Below the pieces are notes generated by a model, which worked only from the letters and a program-made list of their open reading frames with translations, ran no database searches and had not been told where the DNA came from. Both the position numbers and the translations under genes were made by a program. From Thiomonas sp. FB-6 (GTDB lineage Bacteria > Pseudomonadota > Gammaproteobacteria > Burkholderiales > Burkholderiaceae_C), in assembly GCF_000377645.1 (NCBI RefSeq), contig NZ_KB898471.1, forward strand, positions 186,001 to 250,000: a DNA stretch of 64,000 nt, written 5' to 3'. Below, piece after piece: positions 11,365 to 20,752 of this stretch (its first letter is position 1; each line of letters starts with the position of its first letter).

Positions 11365-12654
11365 TCAGGGATTGCGCTCGATCAGCGCGGCGAAGAATCC
11401 GTCGGTGCCGTGGCGCTGCGGCCACAGGCGCAGCCAGGGCCCTTCGAGGGGCCCGGGCAGCTGCTGCTGGCGCCACCATTCGCCGGCATCCAGCAGGCGC
11501 CAGCCGGGATGTGCGTCCAGGAAGGCCTGCACGACCTGCTGGTTCTCCTGCTCCAGCAGGCTGCAGGTGGCGTAGACCAGGCGCCCTCCGGGCTTGAGCA
11601 GGCGTGCCGCCTGCGCGAGGATGGCGGCCTGCTGTCCGGCCAGGCGCGGCACCTCGGCCTCGCTGCTGCGCCACTTCAGGTCGGGATTGCGGCGCAGCGT
11701 GCCCACGCCGCTGCAGGGCGCGTCCACCAGCACGCGGTCGATCTTGCCCGCCAGGCGTTGCACGCGCTCGTCGCGCTCACCGCGGATGGCCACCGGGTAG
11801 ACGTTCGACAGGCCGCTGCGCGCCAGGCGCGGACGCAGGCGTTCCAGGCGCGCCTGCGACACGTCGAAGGCGTACAGGCGCCCGCTGCCGCGCATCATGG
11901 CACCCAACGCCAGGGTCTTGCCCCCGGCCCCGGCACAGAAGTCCACCACCATCTCGCCGCGCCGGGGCGCCAGCAGCAGCGCCAGCAGCTGGCTGCCCTC
12001 GTCCTGCACTTCGACCAGCCCCTGTTCGAAGGCGGCGCTGCGCTGCAGCGCCGGCTTGCCCCGCACCCGCAGGCCCCACGGAGACAGCGGCGTGGGCTCG
12101 CTGTCGATGCCCTGCTCGCGCAGTGCCTCGCGCGCCTGCTCGCGCGTGCCCTTGAGCAGGTTGGCGCGCAGATCCAGCGGCGCCGGGCGCAGCAGCGACG
12201 CGGCCAGCGCCTCGAACTCCGCGCCGCACTGGCGCTGCCATTGCGAGGCCAGCCAGTCGGGCAGGCTGTAGCGCACGGCCGGCGGCAGGCCGGACAGGTC
12301 CTGTGCCAGGCATTGTTCGCGCCAGGCCAGCAGGCCGGGCGCGAAACCGGCACTGGCGACGTCGCCCTGCCAGCCCAGCGCCAGCAGGCGCAGCTCCGCG
12401 CTGCCCTCGGGCGCGCCCTGCGCCAGCTGGCGCCACAGGCGCAGGTTGCGCACCACGCCGTACACCGTCTCGGCCAGCACGTGGCGCTCACGCTGCCCCA
12501 GGCGGGCATGGGCACGGAAATAGCGTGACACGACCGCGTCGGCGGGAAACTGGAAGGCCAGCACCTCGCGCAGCAGTTCGGCGGCGCCATCCAGCAGCGC
12601 GGCGCGCGGCCGGCCGGCGCCGCGCTTCGAAGCCCCCCGGCGCTCGCCGCTCAT
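11365..12654 (-). CDS. rsmB: 16S rRNA (cytosine(967)-C(5))-methyltransferase
   Basis: A 429-residue RsmB (Sun) protein. An N-terminal NusB-like helical domain (about residues 20-150) precedes a Rossmann methyltransferase with VVDFCAGAGGKT (motif I), DAPCSGVGTLRRNPD (motif IV with the PC dipeptide) and YATCSLLEQEN (motif VI catalytic Cys). It methylates C967 of 16S rRNA. Its ATG overlaps the purN stop codon in an ATGA arrangement, so it is probably translated as the second gene of a purN-rsmB unit. Confidence 0.94.
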   Translation of the reverse strand: MSGERRGASKRGAGRPRAALLDGAAELLREVLAFQFPADAVVSRYFRAHARLGQRERHVLAETVYGVVRNLRLWRQLAQGAPEGSAELRLLALGWQGDVASAGFAPGLLAWREQCLAQDLSGLPPAVRYSLPDWLASQWQRQCGAEFEALAASLLRPAPLDLRANLLKGTREQAREALREQGIDSEPTPLSPWGLRVRGKPALQRSAAFEQGLVEVQDEGSQLLALLLAPRRGEMVVDFCAGAGGKTLALGAMMRGSGRLYAFDVSQARLERLRPRLARSGLSNVYPVAIRGERDERVQRLAGKIDRVLVDAPCSGVGTLRRNPDLKWRSSEAEVPRLAGQQAAILAQAARLLKPGGRLVYATCSLLEQENQQVVQAFLDAHPGWRLLDAGEWWRQQQLPGPLEGPWLRLWPQRHGTDGFFAALIERNP

Positions 12655-13289
12655 CGCCCTTCTCCCGGCGCGGCATCGAGCACCCGCACGCGCTGGCCCC
12701 GCACCTTCAGGCGACCCTCGAGCAGCGCGCGCACGGCCGGCGGGTAGATGCGGTGTTCCTGCTCCAGCACGCGCTCGGCCAGGCTGGCCTCGGTATCGTC
12801 GTCCAGCACCGGCACCGCGGCCTGCGCCACGATCGGCCCGGCGTCCATCTCGGGAGTGACCAGGTGCACGGTGGCGCCGTGCAGCTTCACGCCGGCCTCC
12901 AGCGCGCGGCGATGGGTGTGCAGCCCGGCGAAGGCGGGCAGCAGCGAGGGGTGCACGTTGATCAGCCGGCCTTCGTAGCGTTGCACGAACCAGGGCGTGA
13001 GCAGGCGCATGAAGCCGGCGAGCACGACCGCCGCGGGGGCATGCGCGTCGATGCGCCGCGCGAGTTCACGGTCGTAGTCCTCGCGGCTGGCGGCCTCGCG
13101 GTGGTCCAGCACCTCGCAGGCGATGCCGCGGCCGGCGGCGAAGTGCAGGCCGGCGGCGTCCGCGCGGTTGCTGATCACCGCGGCCACGCGTGCCTTCCAG
13201 GCCTGCTCGGCGCAGGCGTTGACAATGGCCTGGAGGTTGGATCCGGTGCCGGAAATCAGAATGACGATCGATGGGGCGTGCTCGGGCAT
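12651..13289 (-). CDS. purN: Phosphoribosylglycinamide formyltransferase
   Basis: A 212-residue GAR transformylase that uses N10-formyl-tetrahydrofolate in the third step of purine synthesis. It shows the N-terminal [11 protein letters not shown] phosphate-binding loop, the catalytic region [12 protein letters not shown] with [10 protein letters not shown], and the downstream HxxTP-type [29 protein letters not shown] signature in pieces. The start [11 protein letters not shown] matches the family. Its stop overlaps the rsmB start. Confidence 0.94.
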   Translation of the reverse strand: MPEHAPSIVILISGTGSNLQAIVNACAEQAWKARVAAVISNRADAAGLHFAAGRGIACEVLDHREAASREDYDRELARRIDAHAPAAVVLAGFMRLLTPWFVQRYEGRLINVHPSLLPAFAGLHTHRRALEAGVKLHGATVHLVTPEMDAGPIVAQAAVPVLDDDTEASLAERVLEQEHRIYPPAVRALLEGRLKVRGQRVRVLDAAPGEGR

Positions 13290-13383
13290 GGCCGGCAGTG
13301 TAGTGGGCGCAGCGGGCTGGCACGGTGAGGCGCCCGGGCCGGGCCGGCCGATAATGCAGGCTTTGCGCCCTGGTTCCGCCGCC

Positions 13384-13884
13384 ATGAAATGCCCCTTTTG
13401 CCAGCACCCCGACACCCAGGTGGTGGAGACCCGCGAGGTCGAGGACGCCACGGCCTTGCGCCGGCGCCGGCGCTGCGCCGGCTGCGACAAGCGCTTCACC
13501 ACCTACGAGCGCGCCGAGGTGAGCTTTCCCGCGGTCGTGAAGAAGGACGGTCGCCGGGTGGACTACTCGCGCGACAAGCTGGCCGCCTCGCTGGCGCTGG
13601 CGCTGCGCAAGCGCCCGGTTCCCGCCGAGGAGGTCGACGCGGCGATCGGACGCATCGAGCAGCGCCTGTTGCAGACGGGGGTGCGGGAGCTGGAATCGGC
13701 ACGCATCGGCGAATGGGTGATGGACGAACTCAAGGGCCTGGACGAGGTGTCCTACGTGCGTTTTGCCTCCGTGTACCGCAGTTTCAAGGATCCGGCACAG
13801 TTCGTGCACATCCTGGAAGAGATGGCCCGCGGCGCCCAGGTGCGCGCCACGCCGCGCCGCAGCCCGCGGAGCACGCGCAAATGA
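13384..13884 (+). CDS. nrdR: Transcriptional repressor of ribonucleotide reductases
   Basis: A 166-residue NrdR with an N-terminal zinc ribbon (Cys3, Cys6, Cys31, Cys34) followed by an ATP-cone domain (from about residue 47, [15 protein letters not shown]). NrdR senses ATP/dATP and represses nrd operons by binding paired NrdR boxes. The C-terminus is basic ([13 protein letters not shown]). The stop codon overlaps the ribD ATG (ATGA), the well-known nrdR-ribD linkage of proteobacteria. Confidence 0.95.
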   Translation: MKCPFCQHPDTQVVETREVEDATALRRRRRCAGCDKRFTTYERAEVSFPAVVKKDGRRVDYSRDKLAASLALALRKRPVPAEEVDAAIGRIEQRLLQTGVRELESARIGEWVMDELKGLDEVSYVRFASVYRSFKDPAQFVHILEEMARGAQVRATPRRSPRSTRK

Positions 13885-15029
13885 GCACCGCGAACCGGAC
13901 GGACACGCAGGCCGTGCAGCAGGACCTGCGCTGGATGCGCCGCGCGCTGCAGCTGGCCGCGCGCGTGCTGTACCGCACCAGCCCGAACCCCCGCGTGGGC
14001 TGCGTGCTGGTGCGCGACGGCCGCGTGCTGGCCGAGGGTGCCACCGAGGAGGCCGGCAGCCGCCACGCCGAGGCGGTGGCCCTCGCCGAGGCCGGGCGCC
14101 GCGGCATCGACCCGCGCGGCGCCACCGCCTACGTGAGCCTCGAACCCTGTTCCCACCACGGGCGCACGCCGCCCTGCGCCGACGCCCTGGTGGCCGCCGG
14201 CGTGGCGCGGGTGGTCGCGGCCGCGCGCGACCCGAACCCGCTGGTCGACGGCGGCGGCCTGCAGCGCCTGCGCGACGCCGGGGTGCATGTGGAATGCGGC
14301 CTGCTGGAGAACGAATCCCGCGAACTGAACCTGGGCTTTTTCTCGCGCATCGAGCGCGGGCGCCCGTGGCTGCGCCTGAAGGCAGCCAGTTCGCTGGACG
14401 GCATCACCGCGCTGCCCAACGGCGCCAGCCAGTGGATCACCGGCCCGGCGGCACGCGCCGACGCCCACCACTGGCGCGCCCGCGCCTGCGCGGTGCTCAC
14501 CGGAATCGGCACGGTACGCGACGACGACCCGCGGCTGGACGTGCGCCACGTGGCCACCACCCGCCAACCCTGGCGCGTGGTGGTCGACAGCCGGCTGGAA
14601 CTGAGCCCGCAGGCGCGGCTGCTGCGCCACGGCGACCCCACCCGGGTGATCGTGGCGCATGCGCTGGGCCCCGCGGAGGCGGCCGGCCGGGGCGCGGCGC
14701 TGCTCGAGCTGGGCGCGCAACTGCTGCCGGTTCCGGGCGATGCCGGCAAGCCCGGCAAGGTCGACCTGCGCGAACTCATGCACCTGCTGGCGCAGCGCCA
14801 GATCGGCGAGCTGCACGTCGAGGCGGGGGCCCGGCTGAACGCCTCGCTGCTGAGCGCCGGCGTGGTCGACGAACTGCTGGTCTACCAGGCCCCGCTGCTG
14901 CTCGGCCAGGGCGCCGGCATCGGTCCCTTCGGGCCGCTGCAGGCGCCTTCCGAAGGGCTGCGCCTGCACCGCGTCGAGCTGCTGCCCATCGGCACCGACT
15001 ACCGCTGGCGCGGGCGCCTGGGCGGCTGA
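13881..15029 (+). CDS. ribD: Bifunctional riboflavin deaminase/reductase
   Basis: A 382-residue fusion. The N-terminal zinc deaminase shows SRHAEAVAL and [12 protein letters not shown] (zinc His/Cys ligands), and the C-terminal reductase begins around residue 165 ([14 protein letters not shown]). It carries out the second and third steps of riboflavin synthesis after GTP cyclohydrolase II. Translation is probably coupled to nrdR. The last 31 bases overlap the antisense 3' end of nusB. Confidence 0.95.
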   Translation: MSTANRTDTQAVQQDLRWMRRALQLAARVLYRTSPNPRVGCVLVRDGRVLAEGATEEAGSRHAEAVALAEAGRRGIDPRGATAYVSLEPCSHHGRTPPCADALVAAGVARVVAAARDPNPLVDGGGLQRLRDAGVHVECGLLENESRELNLGFFSRIERGRPWLRLKAASSLDGITALPNGASQWITGPAARADAHHWRARACAVLTGIGTVRDDDPRLDVRHVATTRQPWRVVVDSRLELSPQARLLRHGDPTRVIVAHALGPAEAAGRGAALLELGAQLLPVPGDAGKPGKVDLRELMHLLAQRQIGELHVEAGARLNASLLSAGVVDELLVYQAPLLLGQGAGIGPFGPLQAPSEGLRLHRVELLPIGTDYRWRGRLGG

Positions 15030-15601
15030 GCCGCCCCCGTGCCGCGCGGTCCGCCGGCCGACGCCGCCGGACGCGAACTGCGCGGCTTGATGCTCACGGG
15101 AATGGCCGCCCTGGGCGATTCGGCGGGAGCCGGCTCGCGCGCCACGGGCACGCGCGCCGGTCGCTGCGCGGCCTCGGCCGGGCGCAGATCCAGGGCCAGC
15201 CGGTCGAGCACGCCGTTGACGTACTTGAATCCGTCGGTTCCGCCGTACTGCTTGGCCAGGTCCACCGCCTCGTTGATGATCACCTTGTAGGGGACCTCGG
15301 GCAGGAATCGCATCTCGTAGGCCCCCAGCAGCAGCAGCGCGTGCTCCACCGGGGAGAGCTCGCGGCTGGGGCGGTCGAGCAGCGGCTGCAGCGCCTCGTC
15401 CAGCCTGGCGGCCTCGCGGATGCAGCCGTGCAGCAGCGAATCGAACAATTCCTGGTCGAGCTTGATGGTCGGGAATCGCTCGCGCAGGAAGGCCTCGATG
15501 GCCCCCGAGTCGCTGCCGGATATGAGCCACTCGAACAGGCCCTGCAGGGCCAGCTCGCGTGCCTTGCGGCGCGCGCTTTTCGCGGGTGTCGAAGTCGTCA
15601 T
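14999..15601 (-). CDS. nusB: Transcription antitermination factor NusB, with C-terminal extension
   Basis: A 200-residue protein beginning MTTSTPAKSARRKARELALQ. The NusB helical core (RNA/NusE binding, rRNA antitermination) covers about residues 10-145 and ends at GVLDRLALDLRP. The remaining ~55 residues form a Pro/Arg/Ala-rich basic tail absent from typical 140-150-residue NusB. The tail reading frame crosses the 3' end of convergent ribD by 31 bases. Its ATG overlaps the ribH stop (ATGA); ribH-nusB is a conserved pair. Confidence 0.93.
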   Translation of the reverse strand: MTTSTPAKSARRKARELALQGLFEWLISGSDSGAIEAFLRERFPTIKLDQELFDSLLHGCIREAARLDEALQPLLDRPSRELSPVEHALLLLGAYEMRFLPEVPYKVIINEAVDLAKQYGGTDGFKYVNGVLDRLALDLRPAEAAQRPARVPVAREPAPAESPRAAIPVSIKPRSSRPAASAGGPRGTGAAQPPRRPRQR

Positions 15602-16071
15602 GCCGTCCGCTCCCCGCGCAGCGTGCGCGCCAGGCGGGCCATTTCCACGGCCGCGCGCGCGCACTCGGCGCCCTTGTCGATGCGCTCCAGGGCCTGCGCC
15701 TCGTCTTCCACGGTGAGAATGCCGTTGGCCACGGCGATGCCGTGGCGCAGGGCCACCTGCTGCACGCCGGCGGCCGAGGTGTCGCAGACCAGCTCGAAGT
15801 GGTAGGTGGCGCCGCGGATCACGCAGCCCAGCGCGACCAGCGCGTCCAGTTCGCCGCCGCGCGCCAGCAGCTCCAGCGCCTGTGGCAGCTCCAGCGCGCC
15901 GGGCACGCTGAGCACCCGCGCCGGCTCGGCGCCGAGCCGGCGCAGTTCCTGCGTGCACGACTGCAGCAGGCGATCGGTGATGTGCACGTTGAAACGGGCC
16001 TGCACCAGCGCGATGCGCAGGCCGCTGGCGTCGAGCATCGCGGGGTCGTCCCGCAGTCGGGCGTTTTGCAT
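15598..16071 (-). CDS. ribH: 6,7-dimethyl-8-ribityllumazine synthase
   Basis: A 157-residue lumazine synthase that joins the pyrimidine from the RibD branch with 3,4-dihydroxy-2-butanone-4-phosphate. It shows ALVQARFN, VPGALELPQA, the GCVIRGATYHFE catalytic segment and GILTVEDEAQAL. It lies six bases after ribBA and overlaps nusB, giving a ribBA-ribH-nusB operon. Confidence 0.96.
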   Translation of the reverse strand: MQNARLRDDPAMLDASGLRIALVQARFNVHITDRLLQSCTQELRRLGAEPARVLSVPGALELPQALELLARGGELDALVALGCVIRGATYHFELVCDTSAAGVQQVALRHGIAVANGILTVEDEAQALERIDKGAECARAAVEMARLARTLRGERTA

Positions 16072-16077
16072 GGAGAT

Positions 16078-17217
16078 TCAACCATCCTGGGAAGGCGCAG
16101 CCGCGTCCGCGTCTGCCTGGGGGGGCGGCTCGAAGCCTTCGACCTCGAGTCCGAAACCGGTCATGCTGGGCATCTTGCGCGGAGCCGCCAGCAGGCGCAT
16201 GCGGCGCACGCCGAGCTCGCGAAGGATCTGCGCCCCGATGCCGTAGTTGCGCAGGGCCGCGGCCGCTCCGCGCGCACGAGGCTTGCCGGCCGGCGCGGCG
16301 AAGCGCTGCGCCACTTCCTCGGCGCTCTCGCCGGCGTTGAGCAGCACCAGCACGCCGCAGCCGGCCTCGCCGATGCGCTCCAGCGCCTGCGCCACGCTCC
16401 AGCTGTGACGGGTGGACTGGCCGTCCAGCACGTCCATCAGGGAAATCGGCTCGTGCACCCGCACCAGCACGGCCGAGGCCGCGGCGCGCGGATCGCCCTT
16501 GACCAGCGCCAGGTGCACGCCGCCGCCCGCGCGGTCGCGGTACAGCAGTGCCTCGACCTCGCCGGCGGCGCTGAGCATGCTGCGCTGCTGCACGCGCTCG
16601 ATCAGGCTCTCGGTGCGGCTGCGGTACTCGATGAGGTCGGCGATGGTGCCGATCTTCAGGCCGTGGCGCTGCGCGAACCGCTCCAGGTCCGGCAGGCGCG
16701 CCATGGTGCCGTCGTCGTTCATGATCTCGCAGATCACCGCGGCCGGCTCGAAGCCGGCCAGGCGCGCGAGGTCGCAGCCGGCTTCGGTATGGCCGGCGCG
16801 CATCAGCACGCCGCCGTCCTGCGCGGTGAGCGGGAACACGTGGCCGGGCTGCACGATGTCTTCGGGGCGCGCGCCGCGCGCCACCGCCACGCGCGTGGTG
16901 TGCGCGCGGTCGGCCGCCGAAATGCCGGTGCTGACGCCCTCGGCCGCCTCGATGGACACGGTGAAGGCGGTGCCGTGCACCGACCCGTTGTGAGGCACCA
17001 TCGGGCGCAGCCCGATCTGCTCGCAGCGCTCGCGGGTGAGGGTCAGGCACACCAGGCCGCGCCCGTGCGTGGCCATGAAATTGATGGCCTCGGCACTGAC
17101 GCTGTCGGCCGCCAGCACCAGGTCGCCCTCGTTCTCGCGATCCTCCTCGTCGATCAGGATGACCATGCGTCCTGCGCGGATCTCGTCGACGATTTCGGGA
17201 ACGGGGCTGATGGGCAT
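16078..17217 (-). CDS. ribBA: 3,4-dihydroxy-2-butanone-4-phosphate synthase with degenerate GTP cyclohydrolase II-like domain
   Basis: A 379-residue protein. The N-terminal RibB domain (residues ~1-205) is intact: [46 protein letters not shown] and [15 protein letters not shown]. The C-terminal half has the length and fold region of RibA but lacks the zinc-binding cysteine signature; the corresponding stretch reads [13 protein letters not shown]. The protein is therefore predicted to make the four-carbon butanone phosphate only, with GTP cyclohydrolase II supplied elsewhere. The start [10 protein letters not shown] is the family start. No FMN riboswitch was recognised upstream. Confidence 0.9.
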   Translation of the reverse strand: MPISPVPEIVDEIRAGRMVILIDEEDRENEGDLVLAADSVSAEAINFMATHGRGLVCLTLTRERCEQIGLRPMVPHNGSVHGTAFTVSIEAAEGVSTGISAADRAHTTRVAVARGARPEDIVQPGHVFPLTAQDGGVLMRAGHTEAGCDLARLAGFEPAAVICEIMNDDGTMARLPDLERFAQRHGLKIGTIADLIEYRSRTESLIERVQQRSMLSAAGEVEALLYRDRAGGGVHLALVKGDPRAAASAVLVRVHEPISLMDVLDGQSTRHSWSVAQALERIGEAGCGVLVLLNAGESAEEVAQRFAAPAGKPRARGAAAALRNYGIGAQILRELGVRRMRLLAAPRKMPSMTGFGLEVEGFEPPPQADADAAAPSQDG

Positions 17218-17464
17218 GGTCGGGATCGAAGCGCGCGGGTCGCGGCGGGCGCGCCGGGGCGCCGGGGACAGGGAACTGCGGGACGCAGGAACTGCAGGCC
17301 AGGGCGGCATTGTAGGAGCGCGCGGCCCGCCGGCGCACGCGAGCTCGCCGTGCAGCCCGGCACGGGGTGTCCGACAATCCCCCACGGGGGGACGAAGCCG
17401 CCGGCGCAGCCATGGCGCCGGGGGGCTCGGCCCGTTCGTTCGCTATCGCAAGACCTTGGAAACC

Positions 17465-17770
17465 ATGATCCTCGAACTCGCCGACATCCAGATCCAGCCC
17501 GGCCGCGAAGCCGAATTCGACGCCGCCATCCAGCGCGGGGTCACGCAGATCATCGCCCAGGCCAGGGGCTTCCTGGGCTGGCAGGTGCACAAGGGCCTCG
17601 AGAACCCGCAGCGCTATGTGCTGCAGATCCGCTGGGAAAGCCTGGACGACCACATGCAGGGCTTTCGCACTTCGCCCGATTTCGCCCGCTGGCGTGAACT
17701 CGTGGGCCCCTTTTTCGCGCGGCCGCCCCAGGTCGAGCATTTCGAACTGCTGGGCGCGTCGGCGCACTGA
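17465..17770 (+). CDS. Antibiotic biosynthesis monooxygenase (ABM) family protein
   Basis: A 101-residue ferredoxin-like fold protein starting [19 protein letters not shown]. Features are [22 protein letters not shown] and a following [17 protein letters not shown] helix, typical of the ABM (PF03992) family. Members are small dimeric oxygenases or stress proteins, and the substrate here is unknown. It stands alone between ribBA (divergent) and the sigma factor operon. Confidence 0.82.
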   Translation: MILELADIQIQPGREAEFDAAIQRGVTQIIAQARGFLGWQVHKGLENPQRYVLQIRWESLDDHMQGFRTSPDFARWRELVGPFFARPPQVEHFELLGASAH

Positions 17771-17861
17771 GCGCGGCCCCTCGGCAAGCGCCGCGCCCGG
17801 GCCGGGCACGGGCATAATTGCCGGCTGGCTCGCTCTTGCCCGCGTCCCGCGGTGCCCGCTT

Positions 17862-18443
17862 GTGGCTTCAGAACAGGAACTTTCGGTCTTCTTGCGCAGC
17901 GTGGAGAAGCGGGCGTTCAAGCGCGCCCACTTCGCCACCCATAGCCCCGACTCCGCGCTGGACATCGTGCAGGATGCGATGATCCGCCTGGCCGGGAGCT
18001 ATGGCGCGCGCGAAGCCTCGGAATGGCCGATGCTGTTCCAGCGCATTCTGACCAATGCGATCCTGGACTGGCACCGGCGCCAGAAGGTGCGCGCCAGTTG
18101 GATGAGCAATATGTCGGATTTCCGCGGATCCGACGAAGATTCGGAAGTGGACTTCGACCTGCTCGAGTCCCTGGCGGTGGACGATGCCTCGGGTCAGAGC
18201 GAAGCGGCGGATCGCCGGCTCGAACGCATGCAGACCCTGGAAATGCTGGACCAGGAAATCGCTCGCCTGCCCGAGCGTCAACGCGAGGCCTTCCTGCTGC
18301 GTTACTGGGAGGGGCTGGATGTGGCCGAGACCGCGCAAGCCATGGGTTGTACCGAGGGAAGCGTGAAAACGCATTGTTCCCGCGCGACACAGTCCCTGGC
18401 CAAGGCGCTGCGGGCACGAGGTTTGGATCATGACAACAGATAA
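17862..18443 (+). CDS. RNA polymerase sigma factor, ECF-like (sigma-70 family)
   Basis: A 193-residue sigma factor read from a GTG start (VASEQELSVFLRSVEKRAF). Region 2 contains ALDIVQDAMIRL and WPMLFQRILTNAILDWHRR. An acidic linker (DFRGSDEDSEVDFD) separates it from region 4 (LPERQREAFLLRYWEGLDVAETAQAMGCTEGSVKTH). The gene overlaps a DUF3619 gene by 14 bases, which in turn overlaps a DUF3106 gene, a conserved Burkholderiales trio. The layout of sigma, single-pass membrane protein and exported protein resembles sigma/anti-sigma/periplasmic-sensor operons; that functional reading is inference. Confidence 0.9.
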   Translation: MASEQELSVFLRSVEKRAFKRAHFATHSPDSALDIVQDAMIRLAGSYGAREASEWPMLFQRILTNAILDWHRRQKVRASWMSNMSDFRGSDEDSEVDFDLLESLAVDDASGQSEAADRRLERMQTLEMLDQEIARLPERQREAFLLRYWEGLDVAETAQAMGCTEGSVKTHCSRATQSLAKALRARGLDHDNR

Positions 18444-18867
18444 CGACCATGCGGTGCGGCAAGAGGCCGTGCAAGCGCGCTTCGGCTATGCCGTGGCGGC
18501 TCGGCTGAGCGAAGCCGAGGACCGGCTCGCGCCGGATATCGAACGGCGCCTGGCGCAGGCGCGCTCGCTGGCGCTGGCGCGTTACCGCCGCTCGCAGGAA
18601 AAACCCGCGGTGGCGTGGCTGGCCCGCTCCAGCGCGGCGGTGCTGGGCGCCGGGCCCGGCGACGGCTCCACGTGGCGCGCCCGCCTGGGGCTGGCGCTGG
18701 CGCTGCCCACGCTGTTGTTCGGGCTCTATGCGCTGCAACATTTCCAGCAGGAACGGTTCGTGCACCGCATCGCGGACATCGACACCGCGTTGCTGCTCGA
18801 CGACCTGCCCCCGCAGGCCTACACCGACCCCGGCTTCCGCAACTACCTGCGGGAAGGCTCCGCATGA
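18430..18867 (+). CDS. DUF3619 family single-pass membrane protein
   Basis: A 145-residue protein with a hydrophilic, helix-rich N-terminal part (residues 1-83), one transmembrane segment around 85-103 (LGLALALPTLLFGLYALQH) and a short acidic C-terminal part. The orientation predicted from flanking charges is N-terminus in the cytoplasm, as in anti-sigma factors. It overlaps the upstream sigma gene by 14 bases and the downstream gene by ATGA, so stoichiometric coupled translation is likely. Function is unproven; an anti-sigma role is a hypothesis from context. Confidence 0.82.
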   Translation: MTTDNDHAVRQEAVQARFGYAVAARLSEAEDRLAPDIERRLAQARSLALARYRRSQEKPAVAWLARSSAAVLGAGPGDGSTWRARLGLALALPTLLFGLYALQHFQQERFVHRIADIDTALLLDDLPPQAYTDPGFRNYLREGSA

Positions 18868-19745
18868 CGGATCTGGAACGCGCGCGAGTCCGGCACCCGC
18901 TGCGCGAGTTCGCCGCGGCCTGCGTGGGCGCGCTGCTGCTGGCCCTGGCGGGCCTGGCCTGGGCGGGCCCCGCGCCCAGCCAGGCGAGCGAATGGAGCCA
19001 TCTCAGCGCCATGCAGCGCCAGGCGCTGGCTCCGCTGCAGGGGGAATGGGCCGGGTTCTCGGCCGACCGCCGCAGAAAATGGCTGAATATCGCCGCGCGT
19101 TACCCGGCGATGAGCCAACAACAGCGTGAAATGCTGCAGCGACGCATGGTGGAGTGGGTGCACATGAGCCCCAGCCAACGGCGCCTGGCGCGCGAAAACT
19201 ACCTGGCCACCGGGCGCGCCCCGGTGCAAAGCCGGCGCAAGGCCTGGGAACGCTACCAGCAACTTAGCCCCCAACAGCGCAGCGCGCTGGCGCACGAGGG
19301 GCACAAGGCGCTGGCGCCGCCCCATGTGGTGCAGTACGTGGCCCATGCGCCGCGGCATCCGATCAAGCCGGTGGGGCCGGCCGTGCCCGCGCGCGCCCTC
19401 GCCGTGCCGGCAGGCCCGGTGGCCTCGGGCGCATCGGTCAAGGCCGGTGCGGCGGCGCGCCCGGCGGCCTCGCAGCCCACGGCGGCGCGCCCGGCCGCGG
19501 CGGTGTCGGCGGCGTCGGCCCCGACGCGCGCCCCGGCCGCCACGGCTTCCGCGCCGATGCCCGTGGCGGGCCTGCGGCCCGCCGGCGCCGCGGCCTCGGC
19601 CCCCGCGGCGGCCTTGCCCGCGGGCCACGCATCCGCCGCCGCGCCGTCCCCGGTGATGCGCCTGGCGCCGCCCTCCGCGCCCTCCTCGCCCTCCGCGGCG
19701 CCGCCAGCCCAGGCACCCGGCCCGGCCCCCTCCCCCGCCCGCTGA
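18864..19745 (+). CDS. DUF3106 domain exported protein with Ala/Pro-rich tail
   Basis: A 293-residue protein with an N-terminal signal peptide (hydrophobic core VGALLLALAGLAWAG). Residues ~45-155 contain four helical repeats built on a shared LSxxQRxAL-like motif (LSAMQRQAL, MSQQQREML, MSPSQRRLA, LSPQQRSAL). The C-terminal ~130 residues are low-complexity Ala/Pro/Ser, probably an extended periplasmic linker or cell-wall-spanning tail. It is translationally coupled to the DUF3619 gene. Helical repeat counts suggest a binding or sensor module; no activity is known. Confidence 0.82.
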   Translation: MTDLERARVRHPLREFAAACVGALLLALAGLAWAGPAPSQASEWSHLSAMQRQALAPLQGEWAGFSADRRRKWLNIAARYPAMSQQQREMLQRRMVEWVHMSPSQRRLARENYLATGRAPVQSRRKAWERYQQLSPQQRSALAHEGHKALAPPHVVQYVAHAPRHPIKPVGPAVPARALAVPAGPVASGASVKAGAAARPAASQPTAARPAAAVSAASAPTRAPAATASAPMPVAGLRPAGAAASAPAAALPAGHASAAAPSPVMRLAPPSAPSSPSAAPPAQAPGPAPSPAR

Positions 19746-19815
19746 GCCGCGCCGCGCTGGCGCGGTCATGTGGCTGTCACGCGCCCGTCATGCGGGCGCG
19801 CTGCAATGGGGGTCC

Positions 19816-20727
19816 ATGTGGCCCTCTCTCGTCTCCGAAGCCCTGCGCAACCTGCCCGGCGCGGCCGGCCAGGCGCCACGTCAGGCCGCAAGCCCGGCGC
19901 TACCCCTGTCCGCCGCGCCGGAATCGACGGGCGACGACCCCGAATCCCACCGCTACCGCACGCTGTGGCTGTCCGACGTGCATCTGGGCACGCGCGACTG
20001 CAAGGCCGCTGCGCTGCTGGAACTGCTGCGCCATTGCCACGCACCGACCATCTACCTGGTCGGGGACATCATCGACGGCTGGCAGTTGCGCAAGGGCTGG
20101 TACTGGCCCCAGGCGCACAACGACGTGGTGCAGAAACTGCTGCGCAAGGCGCGCAAGGGCAGCCGCGTGGTGTTCGTGCCGGGCAATCATGACGAATTCG
20201 CGCGTCACTACGCCGGGCTGCATTTCGGCGGCATCGAAGTGCTGGGCGATGCCGTGCATGTCACCGCGACCGGCGCGCGCCTGTGGGTGGTGCACGGAGA
20301 CTGGTTCGACGGCGTGGTCATGCACGCCAAATGGCTGGCACACCTCGGCGACGCGCTGTACATCTTCAGCCTCAAGCTCAACCGCTGGCTCAACCATGCG
20401 CGCCACCGCATGGGCTTTTCCTACTGGTCGTTGTCCCAATACCTGAAGGGCAAGGTCAAGAACGCGGTCAGCTACATCTCCAATTTCGAGCAGTTGCTGG
20501 CCGAGGAGGCGGCGCGCCGGGGTTGCGAGGGCGTGGTCTGCGGCCACATCCACCGCGCCGAGCTGCGGCACATCGAAACCATCGTCTACGCCAATTGCGG
20601 CGACTGGGTGGAAAGCCTGACCGCCGTGGCCGAACTCGACGACGGCTCGCTGCAATTGCTGATGTGGAAACCCTCGTCGGCCGCGCCCCAGGTGCTGGCC
20701 GAACTGCGCCCGCAGGCTCGCGCCTGA
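19816..20727 (+). CDS. Metallophosphoesterase, LpxH-like (COG2908)
   Basis: A 303-residue calcineurin-like phosphoesterase. Metal motifs are SDVHLG, GDIIDGW, GNHDE, VHGDWFD and GHIHRAE. The family is related to UDP-2,3-diacylglucosamine hydrolase LpxH, but this longer branch contains YWPQAHNDVVQKLLRKARKG and is usually found beside a glycosyltransferase, so a role in glycolipid metabolism other than lipid A is possible. ATG 19816 was chosen because GGGGG precedes it; ATG 19768 is an in-frame alternative. The next gene starts 25 bases later. Confidence 0.85.
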   Translation: MWPSLVSEALRNLPGAAGQAPRQAASPALPLSAAPESTGDDPESHRYRTLWLSDVHLGTRDCKAAALLELLRHCHAPTIYLVGDIIDGWQLRKGWYWPQAHNDVVQKLLRKARKGSRVVFVPGNHDEFARHYAGLHFGGIEVLGDAVHVTATGARLWVVHGDWFDGVVMHAKWLAHLGDALYIFSLKLNRWLNHARHRMGFSYWSLSQYLKGKVKNAVSYISNFEQLLAEEAARRGCEGVVCGHIHRAELRHIETIVYANCGDWVESLTAVAELDDGSLQLLMWKPSSAAPQVLAELRPQARA

Positions 20728-20752
20728 GCCCCCCACCACGGCGAGCCTTCCC

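Noticed and set aside
17218-17464. FMN riboswitch upstream of ribBA
   Set aside because: The conserved FMN aptamer blocks were looked for on the minus strand and not found.
19300-19745. Ala/Pro-rich tail of the DUF3106 protein as a separate repeat protein
   Set aside because: The frame is continuous with the DUF3106 domain and has no start or ribosome site of its own.
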